DNA from: Pseudomonadota bacterium
GTDB taxonomy: Bacteria > Pseudomonadota > Gammaproteobacteria > Xanthomonadales > Rhodanobacteraceae
Direction: 5' to 3'
Assembly (NCBI GenBank): GCA_023388255.1
Contig: JAEWGO010000011.1
Location: 62,001-126,000 of the forward strand
Length of the DNA stretch: 64,000 nucleotides
Below the pieces are notes generated by a model, which was not told the origin of the DNA, searched no databases, and saw only the letters and a program-made list of their open reading frames with translations. Positions within the stretch are counted from its first letter, which is position 1. The number at the start of each line of letters is the position of its first letter. Made by a program: the position numbers and the translations under genes. Positions 32,571 to 42,132 of the stretch are shown here, one piece after another.

Positions 32571-33455
32571 ATGCACGCACCCGCCGACCTGGACTTGTCG
32601 TCGCATGCCGGAACGGTGGGGCTTGCGCGGCCGCCACTTTCCGACTGGCGCCCCTTCGCGGACCTGTTGCTGCCGCCCGCATCGCCCGACTGCGCGCTGC
32701 TTGAAATCTGGCGTCGGCGCGCGACTGATGCCGACGGCATCGCGCGGCCTGCGTTCGCCGCGCAGGCGCCGGAACTGCTTGCGGACCGATTGCACTACGA
32801 GCAGCGCATCGCCGAGCGCGGCCTGATCGCAACACGCGAGGGCAACTGGCACGATCTTTTCAACGCGCTGATCTGGCTGCGTCATCCGCAGTTGAAGCGT
32901 GCATTGAATGCGCGGCAGGTTGCCGATATCGCGGTGGTCGGACCGAAGACGCGCACGCGCGGTCAATGCGCGATGACCCAGTTCGACGAGGCCGGCGCGA
33001 TCGTCTGGTGTGCCGATCCGGAGTTGATCGCGTTGTGGGATGCGCACGATTGGTCAGGCCTGTTCCTGCGCGAACGCGAAGCGTGGGGCCGGCGCATTGC
33101 GGTCACCGTGTTCGGGCACGCGTTGCTCGAGCGCGAGTTCATCGGCAGCGAAGCGTTGTCGACGACGAAGACGATTGCGGTGATGGTCGATGCCGATGCA
33201 ATCGCGGCACGCTGCACGGGTGTCCATTCGACGATCGCGCAGTGGCCGCAGGCCGAGGCGTGCATTGCTATGGCGATTTGCGACAGCCGCCTGCTCACCG
33301 ATCCGCAGCAACCGCGGCCGTTGCCGCTGGTCGGAATCCCGGGCTGGCATGCCGATGGCGGGACGCAGGAGTTCTATCGCGACGCGCCATGCTTTCGTCC
33401 ACTGCGACCTGGTCGGCGCTATCCGCCGCCTTTCGTGCCGGAACTGGGTGGATAG
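32571..33455 (+). CDS. DUF3025 protein
   Basis: 294 residues, no signal peptide or membrane segment. The DUF3025 hallmark is HYEQRIAERGLIATREGNWHD, seen here as YEQRIAERGLIATREGNWHD, followed by FNALIWLRHPQLKRALN. A later segment, VFGHALLEREFIG, is also conserved. The family is common in proteobacteria and has no known function. It starts 18 bases after rimO, so the two probably share a transcript. An in-frame GTG at 32556 is an alternative start. Confidence 0.85.
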   Translation: MHAPADLDLSSHAGTVGLARPPLSDWRPFADLLLPPASPDCALLEIWRRRATDADGIARPAFAAQAPELLADRLHYEQRIAERGLIATREGNWHDLFNALIWLRHPQLKRALNARQVADIAVVGPKTRTRGQCAMTQFDEAGAIVWCADPELIALWDAHDWSGLFLREREAWGRRIAVTVFGHALLEREFIGSEALSTTKTIAVMVDADAIAARCTGVHSTIAQWPQAEACIAMAICDSRLLTDPQQPRPLPLVGIPGWHADGGTQEFYRDAPCFRPLRPGRRYPPPFVPELGG

Positions 33456-33663
33456 CGTCGCGCGCGTGTCTGCGCATGGACGGTCGGGAACTTTGCGCAG
33501 GCTTTGCGGTATCTTTCGGTGCGCTTCGGTTCCAGCCTGTCCGGAGGGCGTTCGGCGCCAGCCGACCGATCGGACGGGAACACGCTGCGGCGCTTCCAGC
33601 AAGGACATCCACCCGCGCGACTTCGGGTCCGTGGGAGAACGTGCATTTCGCAAAGGTGCAACG

Positions 33664-34605
33664 ATGATCGAAACCCGACAACTCACCAAACGCTACGGTG
33701 ATTTCACCGCCGTGGACGCGATCAGTTTCAAGGTCGAACCCGGACAGGTGCTCGGCTTTCTCGGCCCGAATGGCGCCGGAAAGTCGACGACGATGAAGAT
33801 GCTGGCCGGCTTCCTCAGCCCGACCTCGGGCGGAGCGACGGTCGCCGGCTTCGACATCGAGGCACGACCGCTTGAGGCCAAGCGCGCGCTCGGCTATCTG
33901 CCCGAAGGCGCACCCAGCTATGGCGAGATGAGCGTGCGCGAGTTCCTCGAATTCATCGCGGACGTGCGCGAGCTGAAGGGCGAGTTGCGCTACAAGCGCA
34001 TCGACGACGCGGTCGAACGGCTGCATCTGGATCGCGTGCTCGAACAGCCGATCGACACCTTGTCGAAGGGCTTCAAGCGCCGCGTCGGACTCGCCGGTTC
34101 GATCCTGCACGATCCCAAGGTGCTGATCCTCGACGAGCCGACAGACGGCCTCGATCCGAACCAGAAACAGGAAGTACGCACGCTGATCAATTCGATGGCG
34201 CGCGACAAGACGATCATCATTTCCACGCATCTGCTGGAGGAAGTCCATGCCGTGTGCGACCGCGCGATCATCATCGCGGCGGGGCGCATCCTCGCCGATG
34301 CGACGCCATCCGAACTCGAGGCGCGTTCGCGCTATCACCAGGCAGTGTCGCTGACTGCGGCGAACCTGCAGGATGCCAAGGATGCCCTCGCGCGCGTCGC
34401 CGACATCGCCGCGATCGAGGTCGATCCGCAGGACAACCGCATCACCGCATTCCCGAAACCGGGGCGCTCGATCTTTGTCGCCGTTGGCGATGCACTGAAG
34501 GCGCAGGGCGTCACCGTGCGCGAGCTCGCGCTGGAGCCGGGGCGCCTCGACGAGGTGTTCCGCACGATCACCCAGGGCGCTGCTGGCAAGGAGGCGCGGA
34601 CATGA
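33664..34605 (+). CDS. ABC transporter ATP-binding protein, GldA-like
   Basis: 313 residues. Walker A GPNGAGKSTT near residue 39, Q-loop region YLPEGAPSYGEMSV, the signature DTLSKGFKRRVGLA in place of LSGGQ, and Walker B VLILDEPTDGLDP. GKGF-type signatures and a long C-terminal extension occur in the Gld/YhaQ group of ABC-2 exporters. It heads a four-gene unit (ATPase, permease, GldG-like, DUF4340) joined by ATGA overlaps or short gaps. The name reflects homology to gliding genes of Bacteroidetes; nothing in the sequence says the cells glide. Confidence 0.9.
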   Translation: MIETRQLTKRYGDFTAVDAISFKVEPGQVLGFLGPNGAGKSTTMKMLAGFLSPTSGGATVAGFDIEARPLEAKRALGYLPEGAPSYGEMSVREFLEFIADVRELKGELRYKRIDDAVERLHLDRVLEQPIDTLSKGFKRRVGLAGSILHDPKVLILDEPTDGLDPNQKQEVRTLINSMARDKTIIISTHLLEEVHAVCDRAIIIAAGRILADATPSELEARSRYHQAVSLTAANLQDAKDALARVADIAAIEVDPQDNRITAFPKPGRSIFVAVGDALKAQGVTVRELALEPGRLDEVFRTITQGAAGKEART

Positions 34606-35336
34606 GTGGCACATCGACGATCTTCAAGCGCGAGCTGCGCAGCTATTTCGCGACGCCGGTCGCGTATGTGTTCATCGTGATCTTCTTGTTGCTGTCAGGC
34701 GCGTTCACGTTCTATCTGGGCAATTTCTACGAGCGCGGCCAAGCCGACCTGCAGCCGTTCTTCAATTTCCATCCGTGGCTGTATCTGTTCCTGGTGCCTG
34801 CGGTGTCGATGCGGCTGTGGGCCGAAGAGCGCAAGAGCGGCACGATCGAACTGCTGCTGACCTTGCCGGTGACTATGTGGCAAGCGGTGCTTGGCAAGTT
34901 CCTTGCCGCGTGGGCGTTCATCGCAATCGCTCTGGTGCTGACGTTCCCGATCTGGCTGACGGTCAACTACCTCGGCGACCCGGACAACGGCGTGATCTTC
35001 GCCAGCTATGTCGGCTCGCTGCTGATGGCCGGCGCATTCCTCGCGATCGGTTCGTGCATTTCGGCCTCGACCCGCAACCAGGTCGTCGCGTTTATCCTGA
35101 CCGTTGTGATCTGTTTCCTGCTGCTGCTCGCCGGCTTTCCGCTGGTGCTCGACTTCTTCCGTGCGATTGCGCCGCAAGCCGTGGTGGATGCGATTGCAGG
35201 CTTGAGTTTCCTCACGCACTTCGCATCGATCAGCAAGGGCGTGATCGACCTGCGTGACCTGATCTATTTCGTGCTGATGATCGGTGCGTGGCTGTATGCC
35301 ACCGCAGTCGTCATCGACATGAAGAAAGCGGCCTGA
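34602..35336 (+). CDS. ABC-2 type permease, GldF-like
   Basis: 244 residues and six membrane helices. The start MSGTSTIFKRELRSYFATPVAYVFI is recognisable as the GldF family (here KRELRSYFATPVAYVFI), and the loop WAEERKSGTIELLLTLPV is the coupling-helix motif of ABC-2 permeases. It overlaps the ATPase gene by four bases (ATGA). Together they would form the transporter core. Confidence 0.9.
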   Translation: MSGTSTIFKRELRSYFATPVAYVFIVIFLLLSGAFTFYLGNFYERGQADLQPFFNFHPWLYLFLVPAVSMRLWAEERKSGTIELLLTLPVTMWQAVLGKFLAAWAFIAIALVLTFPIWLTVNYLGDPDNGVIFASYVGSLLMAGAFLAIGSCISASTRNQVVAFILTVVICFLLLLAGFPLVLDFFRAIAPQAVVDAIAGLSFLTHFASISKGVIDLRDLIYFVLMIGAWLYATAVVIDMKKAA

Positions 35337-35350
35337 GGAGGGAACCCGTG

Positions 35351-37231
35351 ATGACTTTCAATCGCAAGGCGCTTTCCGGCACCGCACTGCTCGTGCTGGC
35401 CGTGCTGTTCGTCGCGGTGCTTCTGCTGGTGAACGTGCTGTTCCGCGGTGCGCGCGCCGATCTCACGCAGAATCATCTGTACACGCTGTCCGACGGCACC
35501 AAGAACATCATCGAATCGATCGACGAACCGATCAATCTTTACCTGTTCTATTCCGACAAGGGCACGCAGGACCTGCCGCAGTTGCGCACGTACTTCACAC
35601 GTGTGCGCGAGATGCTGCAGGAAATGGCCGCGCGCTCCGGCGGCAAGCTCAAATTGCAGGTGATCGACCCGCTGCCGTTCTCCGAGGACGAGGACCGCGC
35701 GACCGGCTTCGGTTTGCAGTCGGTGCCGGTGTCGGCGGCCGGCGACAAGGTGTTCTTCGGCCTCGCCGGCACCAACTCGACCAACGGGCAGGCCACGATT
35801 CCGTTCTTGCAGCCGGACAAGGAAGCGTTCCTCGAGTACGACGTCGCCAAGCTGATCCATGAACTCGAAACGCCGAAGAAACCCGTCGTCGGACTGCTGT
35901 CGAGCCTGCCGATTGCGGCCGGCCTCGATCCGCAGACACGGCAGATGCGCCAGCCGTGGGCGGTCGACCAGCAATGGGCGCAGTTGTTCGACATGAAACC
36001 CGTCGATGCGGCGACCTTGAAGGCGATCGACAAGGACATCGACGTGCTTGTCGTCGTCCATCCCAAGCAGTTGTCGGACGATGCGCAATACGCGATCGAC
36101 CAGTTCGTGCTGCGCGGCGGCCACCTGCTCGCGTTCGTCGATCCGAACGCGGAACTCGACGACAGCGGTGCCGATCCGAACAATCCGATGGCCGCGATGA
36201 TGGCGGACAAATCGTCGGACCTGCCGAAGCTGTTCAAGGCCTGGGGCATCGAATACGACCCGAAGAAGGTCGTGCTCGATCGCGCGCGCGGCTTGCCGAT
36301 CAGCCTCGGCGAAGGACAGCCGCCGGTGCGCCACCCCGGGATCCTCGGCCTGACCCAGGCCGATCTCAACCACGACGATGTGGTCACGGCGAACCTTGAC
36401 ACGATCAATGTGTCGTCGGCGGGATATTTCGAATTGTCCAAGGACGCCAAGGACGAGAAACTCACGCCGCTGATCCAGACCACGTCGGATGCAATGGCGG
36501 TGCCGTCCGAGCGGCTGCGCATGCTGGCCGATCCGTCGACGCTGCTCAATGGGTATCAACCGGCCGGCGCGCCGTTCGTGATTGCGGCGCGCCTGACCGG
36601 CAAGTTCAAGACCGCGTTCCCGGAGCGCAAGGACTCCGGCTCGCTGCAGGAATCGAAGGATGCCAACGGCCAGATCGTGCTGGTCGCCGACACCGATATC
36701 CTGAGCGATCGCATGTGGGTGCAGATCCGCCCGTTCTTCGGCCAGCAGATCATGAACGCGTTTGCCAACAACGGCGACTTCGCGGTCAACGCGCTCGACA
36801 ACATGGCCGGTTCCAGCGACCTGATCTCGGTCCGAGGTCGAGCGACGTCGCAGCGCCCGTTCACGACGGTCGAAGCGCTCAAGCGCGGCGCCGACGAGCG
36901 CTTCCGCGCCAAGGAACAGGAGTTGCAGAAGGAATTGTCCGACACCGAGCGCAAACTGACCGAATTGCAGAGCGGCAAGTCGCAGGATCAGGCGCAGATC
37001 CTGTCGCCGGAGCAGAAGGCCGAACTCGACAACTTCCTCAAGCGCAAGCTCGAAATCCGCAAGGAACTGCGCCAGGTGCGGCGCCAGCTCGATGCCGAAA
37101 TCGAATCGCTCGGCACGCGCCTGAAGATCGTCAACATCGTGCTGATGCCGCTGCTGGTGACCTTGGCCGCACTCGCGTTCGCGTGGTGGCGCGGCCAGCG
37201 TCGCCGTCATGCGAAAGGAGAACGCGCATGA
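35351..37231 (+). CDS. GldG-like ABC transporter auxiliary protein
   Basis: 626 residues. One N-terminal membrane helix (about residues 9-31), a large extracytoplasmic Gldg-type domain (FRGARADLTQNHLYTLSDGT, DVLVVVHPKQLSDDAQYAID cut short as VVVHPKQLSDDAQYAID, GGHLLAFVDP), a coiled coil (about residues 510-590, EQELQKELSDTERKLTELQS), and a second helix near the end. A strong GGAGGG site at 35338-35343 precedes it. GldG partners the GldA/F exporter. It overlaps the DUF4340 gene by four bases. Confidence 0.88.
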   Translation: MTFNRKALSGTALLVLAVLFVAVLLLVNVLFRGARADLTQNHLYTLSDGTKNIIESIDEPINLYLFYSDKGTQDLPQLRTYFTRVREMLQEMAARSGGKLKLQVIDPLPFSEDEDRATGFGLQSVPVSAAGDKVFFGLAGTNSTNGQATIPFLQPDKEAFLEYDVAKLIHELETPKKPVVGLLSSLPIAAGLDPQTRQMRQPWAVDQQWAQLFDMKPVDAATLKAIDKDIDVLVVVHPKQLSDDAQYAIDQFVLRGGHLLAFVDPNAELDDSGADPNNPMAAMMADKSSDLPKLFKAWGIEYDPKKVVLDRARGLPISLGEGQPPVRHPGILGLTQADLNHDDVVTANLDTINVSSAGYFELSKDAKDEKLTPLIQTTSDAMAVPSERLRMLADPSTLLNGYQPAGAPFVIAARLTGKFKTAFPERKDSGSLQESKDANGQIVLVADTDILSDRMWVQIRPFFGQQIMNAFANNGDFAVNALDNMAGSSDLISVRGRATSQRPFTTVEALKRGADERFRAKEQELQKELSDTERKLTELQSGKSQDQAQILSPEQKAELDNFLKRKLEIRKELRQVRRQLDAEIESLGTRLKIVNIVLMPLLVTLAALAFAWWRGQRRRHAKGERA

Positions 37232-38460
37232 ACCGCAAGACCCTGATCGGACTTGGCGTGGCCGCGCTCATCGCGCTGGTCGCGGCCATCGCGCTGAACC
37301 ACGCGAACAAGCCGCGCAGCGAAGGCGGCGGCGAGGTATCCGCGTGGCTGGCGCCGGAATTGCGCGAGCACGTCAACGACGTCGGCAAGATCGTCGTGAC
37401 CGGCGCCAACAGCAAGATCGTCGCGACGCTCGAACGCGGCACGAACGGCTGGGGCCTTGCGGAGAAGGGAGGCTATGCGGTCGATACCGGCAAGGTGCGC
37501 GAATTCCTGCTCAAGCTCGCCGATGCGAAGCTGCTCGAACAGAAGACCGCGAGCAAGGACAAGTACGCACTGCTCGGCGTCGGCGACGTCGCCGACAAGG
37601 ATGCGAAGGGCGTGCAGATCGAGCTCGATGGTCTCGCGCAGCCTCTGAAGCTGATTGTCGGAGACGCGAATCCGCATGGGGGCACCTTCGTGCGCCGCGT
37701 CGGCGATGCGCGGAGCTGGCTCGCGTCTGGCGCGTTGACCGTCGAGAAGAATGCTCCCGACTGGCTGAAAAAGGATCTCGCCGACATCGCGGCGAGTCGC
37801 ATCCGGTCCGTCGCGATCACGCACGCGGATGGTTCCGTCGTGCGTATTGGCAAGGACGCCGAAAGCGATGCGAACTTCAAACTCGCCGACATTCCGAAAG
37901 GCCGTGAAGCCGGAGCCGAATTCACCGTGAACGGCGTTGCCTCGACGTTGTCCGGCTTGCGCTTCGACGACATCGTGCCGGCGAAGGACTCCGTGCCCGA
38001 CGCGAAGACGCTGAAGGCACGCTACAGCTTGTTCGATGGCTTGATCATCGACGTGACCGCATGGCAGAAGGACGGCAAGGACGAAGCGCAATTCGTCGCC
38101 TCGCTCGATGCCGAGCAGGCCGACAAGGGCATCGCTGCCGCACAGACGAAGGCGAAAGCCGATTTCGACGTGGCCAGCGCCGCAGCGGATTCGGCGAAGA
38201 AGGACGGCACGAAAGGCGAGGCAGCCGAAGCGCCGGTCAAGCCGCTCGCGGTCAGCGACACGGCGAAGGACCGCGAGAACCGTCTCGCCGCGCTGAACAA
38301 GGAAGTTGCCGATCTCAACGCGCGGTTCCATGGCTGGACTTTCGTGCTGCCGGCGTACAAGTACGCGAGCATCGACAAGTCGACGGAAGATCTGTTGAAG
38401 CCGCTGGACGACAAGAAGCCGGCAGACGCGGCGAAGAAGGCGGCGAAGAACGGAAAGTAG
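37228..38460 (+). CDS. DUF4340 protein, GldG-operon partner
   Basis: 410 residues. A single N-terminal membrane helix (GLGVAALIALVAAIAL) anchors an extracytoplasmic DUF4340 domain with the repeated pattern KIVVTG, VATLERGTNGWGLAEKGGYAVD, VREFLLKLADAKLLEQKTA and YALLGVGD. A second copy of the fold follows (IRSVAITHADGSVVRI). The C-terminus is Ala/Lys-rich (KPADAAKKAAKNGK). It closes the ABC operon and is found beside Gld-like ABC genes in many proteobacteria. Function unknown. Confidence 0.88.
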   Translation: MNRKTLIGLGVAALIALVAAIALNHANKPRSEGGGEVSAWLAPELREHVNDVGKIVVTGANSKIVATLERGTNGWGLAEKGGYAVDTGKVREFLLKLADAKLLEQKTASKDKYALLGVGDVADKDAKGVQIELDGLAQPLKLIVGDANPHGGTFVRRVGDARSWLASGALTVEKNAPDWLKKDLADIAASRIRSVAITHADGSVVRIGKDAESDANFKLADIPKGREAGAEFTVNGVASTLSGLRFDDIVPAKDSVPDAKTLKARYSLFDGLIIDVTAWQKDGKDEAQFVASLDAEQADKGIAAAQTKAKADFDVASAAADSAKKDGTKGEAAEAPVKPLAVSDTAKDRENRLAALNKEVADLNARFHGWTFVLPAYKYASIDKSTEDLLKPLDDKKPADAAKKAAKNGK

Positions 38461-38487
38461 ATCCGTTCGACGCAACGGACGACGAGT

Positions 38488-38508
38488 CCCTCTCCCGTCG
38501 GGAGAGGG
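38488..38508. repeat. CCCTCTCCC-GTC-GGGAGAGGG hairpin
   Basis: A perfect 9-bp stem with a three-base loop, 27 bases after the DUF4340 stop. Related to the hairpins at 18702, 20596 and 42042. Its position could help end the ABC operon transcript, but no T-run follows. Confidence 0.7.
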
Positions 38509-38608
38509 GGAGGGTTCGGCGCCAGCGAGATGCGTTGCAAGTATTCCGCTCTATGGGCGTTCTCCCCCGAACGCAATGAAACCGTTTCATCGCCCACTCG
38601 AGTCCATC

Positions 38609-39001
38609 ATGTCGTCCAACCCCGCCCGGTTTGCCCTGACGGCTGCAGCACTCGCTGGCGCCGCGGCCGTCGCGCTCGGCGCCTTCGGCGCGCACGCGCT
38701 GCGCGGCATCCTCGACGAACGCGCGCTGGCCACATGGCATACCGCGGTCGAATACCAGTTCTGGCACGTTCTTGCTCTGTTGATGGTGGGGCTGCTCGCG
38801 CGCTCTCGTTCGTCGCGGTCACTGGGCATTGCCGCATTCGCGTTCGCGATCGGTCTCGTGCTGTTCTGTTGCAGCTTGTATGCGCTCGCTTTGGGTGCGC
38901 CGCGCCTCATCGGCGCGATCACCCCGTTCGGCGGTATCGCCTTCATCGTCGGCTGGCTGGCGCTCGCATGGCATGCGTGGCGCGATGCTGCGTCGCAATG
39001 A
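38609..39001 (+). CDS. DUF423 small membrane protein
   Basis: 130 residues with four membrane helices. DUF423 features: ALGAFGAHALRGILDERAL, WHTAVEYQFWHVLALL, and GAITPFGGIAFIVGWLALAW (given here in part as GAITPFGGIAFIVGW). The family is widespread and uncharacterised. I chose ATG 38609 (MSSNPARFAL) because the first helix follows directly; an ATG at 38576 would add eleven hydrophilic residues. Confidence 0.88.
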   Translation: MSSNPARFALTAAALAGAAAVALGAFGAHALRGILDERALATWHTAVEYQFWHVLALLMVGLLARSRSSRSLGIAAFAFAIGLVLFCCSLYALALGAPRLIGAITPFGGIAFIVGWLALAWHAWRDAASQ

Positions 39002-39099
39002 CGATTCTCCTTTCGGGTACGTGATGGCCGCCGCATAATCGGGCGGTTCAAACGGACGTTCGTTTCGCTGCGGAACGTCACTCATCCGGGAGGAAAGTC

Positions 39100-41997
39100 A
39101 TGTCACGTGATCCACGTTCGCGCGGTGTTGCCGCGCTGTCCTCGCTTTCGCTGGCGGTTGCCCTTGCGTTGGGCTGCTCGGCTCCCGCGCTCGCGAAGAA
39201 CCTCGTCGCGCCGGGCCTGATCGGCCCCGGCAAGATTTCGTACGACGCGCGCGGCATGCAGACGATCCAGGCCGGCAACGACAACGATGCCGCGTTCCTG
39301 CAGGGTTATGCGCACGCGCAGTACCGCTTCTTCGAGATGGATCTGACCCGCCGATCCGTCAGCGGCACGTTGGCCGCGCTGGTCGGCCCGTCGCAACTGG
39401 CCAACGACGTGCAAGCGCGCACGCTCGGCCTGCGTCGTGCGGCCGAGAAGAGCTGGGCTGCGGCATCCGACGATACGCGCGGATGGCTGGCCGCCTACGC
39501 GGCCGGCGTGAACTACTGGCTGGCGACGAATCCATTGCCGCCGGAATATCACGCGCTCGATCTGACCAAGGCCGACGCATGGACGCCGGTCGATTCGCTA
39601 GCGGTCGGCAAGGGATTGGCGTTCCAGCTTTCGTTCGATCTCGACATCGATGCGACGATCCAGCTCGGTGCCTATCAGCAGGCCGGCGCAGCCGCCGGTT
39701 TCAACGGCACCAACCTTTTCTTCGGTGACCTGCATCGCACGGCGCCAGCCGATGATCGCGTGACGATTCCGGATTTCGTGCCGGGCGCCGCCGCGGCGCA
39801 GGCCGCAATGCCGAAAGGTGCAAGCGTCCCCGCTCTCGGCCGCATCGATCCGGTCACGGTAAAGCTTGCCAGCGCATATCGCGACCGCGTGCGCGGCAAT
39901 CCGCTGCTGGCCAAGGCGCTGGCCGGGCGCGATACGCCGGTCGGCAGCAACGAATGGGTGATCGGTGGATCGCTGACCGCGTCCGGCAAGCCGATCCTGT
40001 CGAACGATCCGCACCTCAGCCTGTCGTTGCCGCCGGTGTTCGCGGAACAGCATCTGTTGTCGACCGACAGCCGCTACGCGAAGCCGCTCGACGTCACCGG
40101 CGTGACCGTGCCCGGCGCGCCCGGCGTGATCCAGGGCTGCAACCAGCGCGTGTGCTGGGGCACGACGACGAATTCGCTCGACGTCACCGACGTGTTCCAG
40201 GAAACGCTTGCGTTCGACAGCTACGGCCTGCCGGTCGCGATCGTGCACGATGGCGTGCAGGAGCCGGTGCGCTGGGAATTCCAGAACTTCTACGTGAATC
40301 AGCTCGATGGCACGCCGGACAACGTCGTGCGCGACAACTCGATCGGCTACACGAACGGTGCGATCACGGTGATCGTGCCGCGCCGCAACGACGGCCCGAT
40401 CGTGCAGATCGATGCGGCGAGTGGCAAGGGCCTGTCGATCGCCTATACCGGCTGGGGCGCAACACAGGAAATCGAATCGTTCCGCCGCATCAACCGCGCG
40501 TCCAACCTCGACGAGTTCCAGCAGGCACTGACGTATTTCGATTTCGGTTCGCAGAACTTCGCCTACGCCGATGTCGACGGCAACATCGCCTATTTCACCA
40601 GCGCCGAGGCGCCGGTACGCACCGATCTGCAGACGATGGGTGCACCCGGTGGCGGTATTCCGCCGTGGCTGATTCGTGATGGTTCCGGCGCGCTCAAGCA
40701 CGACTGGATGCCGACGCAACACCCACAGCCGAATCAGGCGACGCCGTACGAGATCCTGCCGGCGAACGAGATGCCGTTCGTCATCAATCCGACGCAGGGC
40801 TACTTCGCGAACGCGAACAACGATCCGATCGGCTTCTCGCTCGACAACAATGCGCTGAATCAGGAACGTCCCGGCGGTGGCATCTACTACCTCGACTGGG
40901 GTGGCGCGTCGTCTTTCCGCATGGGCCGCATCGATCGCGTGATCCAGGCGTTCAAGGCAGCGGGGCACAAAATCACATCGGCGGACATGCAGGCCTTGCA
41001 GGCCGATACGCATGCGCTCGATGCGGAGCTGGTGTTGCCGTATCTGTTTGCGGCGTATGACCACGCGACCGCGCCCGGTGCGCCCGGGGAACTGGCGGCG
41101 CTTGCGCAATACCCGAACGTGCAGGAGGCGATCACTCGGCTGCGCGCGTGGGACTACTCGACGCCGACCGGCATCCAGCAAGGTTACGATCCAGGCGACA
41201 ATCCACTCGCATTGCCGCAGCCCGCGCAGGCCGAAGTCGATGCCAGCGTCGCCGCGACGATCTGGGCGACCTGGCGCAGTTACGCGCTGCGCAACACGAT
41301 CGACGCGACATTGCAGAAGGTCGGACTCGGCGACCATCTGCCCAGCAGCGGTCTCGCGTTCACCGGCTTCAAGTTCATGCTCGACAACTTCGATGCGTTG
41401 GGTGGCAAGAGCGCTTCCGGCCTGTCGTTCTTCTCGTCTTACGGCAACACCGCGAATGTCGCCGACGACGGTGCCAAGCGCGACATCGTGTTGTTGAACA
41501 GCTTGTTCCAATCACTTTCCGCGCTCGGTGCGGACAAGTACGCGCCCGCGTTCGGCAGTTCGACTGACCTGTCCGACTACCGCTGGGGCCGTTTGCACCG
41601 CATCGTGTTCGATCATCCGCTCGGCGGCCCGTTCAGCATCCCGGGTCAAAACGGCGCGAGCAGCCCCTACGGCTTCACCGATCTCGCCGCCGGCCTACCG
41701 GGAATCGCGCGCGGCGGTGCCTGGGAAACCGTCAGCGTTGGCAGCTACAACTTGCGCGGCGATGGCGCGAACGACTTCATGTTCGGCTCCGGCTCGGCAC
41801 GCCGCTTCGTCGGCGAGATGTCGCCGACGATCAGCGCCAGCGAGGTGATCCCCGGCGGCAATTCGGCGGTGCTGGGCAGCCCGTTCTACGCGGACCAGTT
41901 GCCGCTGTGGCTGACCAACCAGTACCACGCGCTGCCGATCGCGGCGTCTGCCGCAATTGCGCAGAGCGGCTCGACGGTGACGTTCACGCCGCGGTGA
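39100..41997 (+). CDS. Penicillin acylase family (N-terminal nucleophile) secreted amidase
   Basis: 965 residues. A signal peptide ends near ALAKN. The alpha chain is followed by the autocleavage point and the nucleophile in VGSNEWVIGG (Ser 283), the start of the mature beta chain. Further family words are KPILSNDPHLSLSLPPVF, VTVPGAPGVIQGCNQRVCWG (in part VPGAPGVIQG), and SFRMGRIDRVI. The family hydrolyses acyl-amides such as penicillin G, aculeacin or acyl-homoserine lactones. GGGAGGAAAG precedes the ATG. It is longer than most members (750-850), with the extra length in the beta chain. Confidence 0.9.
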   Translation: MSRDPRSRGVAALSSLSLAVALALGCSAPALAKNLVAPGLIGPGKISYDARGMQTIQAGNDNDAAFLQGYAHAQYRFFEMDLTRRSVSGTLAALVGPSQLANDVQARTLGLRRAAEKSWAAASDDTRGWLAAYAAGVNYWLATNPLPPEYHALDLTKADAWTPVDSLAVGKGLAFQLSFDLDIDATIQLGAYQQAGAAAGFNGTNLFFGDLHRTAPADDRVTIPDFVPGAAAAQAAMPKGASVPALGRIDPVTVKLASAYRDRVRGNPLLAKALAGRDTPVGSNEWVIGGSLTASGKPILSNDPHLSLSLPPVFAEQHLLSTDSRYAKPLDVTGVTVPGAPGVIQGCNQRVCWGTTTNSLDVTDVFQETLAFDSYGLPVAIVHDGVQEPVRWEFQNFYVNQLDGTPDNVVRDNSIGYTNGAITVIVPRRNDGPIVQIDAASGKGLSIAYTGWGATQEIESFRRINRASNLDEFQQALTYFDFGSQNFAYADVDGNIAYFTSAEAPVRTDLQTMGAPGGGIPPWLIRDGSGALKHDWMPTQHPQPNQATPYEILPANEMPFVINPTQGYFANANNDPIGFSLDNNALNQERPGGGIYYLDWGGASSFRMGRIDRVIQAFKAAGHKITSADMQALQADTHALDAELVLPYLFAAYDHATAPGAPGELAALAQYPNVQEAITRLRAWDYSTPTGIQQGYDPGDNPLALPQPAQAEVDASVAATIWATWRSYALRNTIDATLQKVGLGDHLPSSGLAFTGFKFMLDNFDALGGKSASGLSFFSSYGNTANVADDGAKRDIVLLNSLFQSLSALGADKYAPAFGSSTDLSDYRWGRLHRIVFDHPLGGPFSIPGQNGASSPYGFTDLAAGLPGIARGGAWETVSVGSYNLRGDGANDFMFGSGSARRFVGEMSPTISASEVIPGGNSAVLGSPFYADQLPLWLTNQYHALPIAASAAIAQSGSTVTFTPR

Positions 41998-42041
41998 CGC
42001 GGCTGGCTGACAGGCGCTTGTCTCGACACCGACTCATCCAG

Positions 42042-42064
42042 GCCCTCCCCTTGAAGGGGAGGGC
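42042..42064. repeat. GCCCTCCCC-TTGAA-GGGGAGGGC hairpin
   Basis: A perfect 9-bp stem with a five-base loop between the converging ends of the acylase gene and the carboxypeptidase at 42133. Family of the copies at 18702, 20596 and 38488. Confidence 0.7.
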
Positions 42065-42132
42065 TTCAAGGCGTGAAACTTTCGTGGCTGGCTTCCCGCA
42101 TGCATCAAGCCTCGGCGCCTCGCAGTGGTGCT

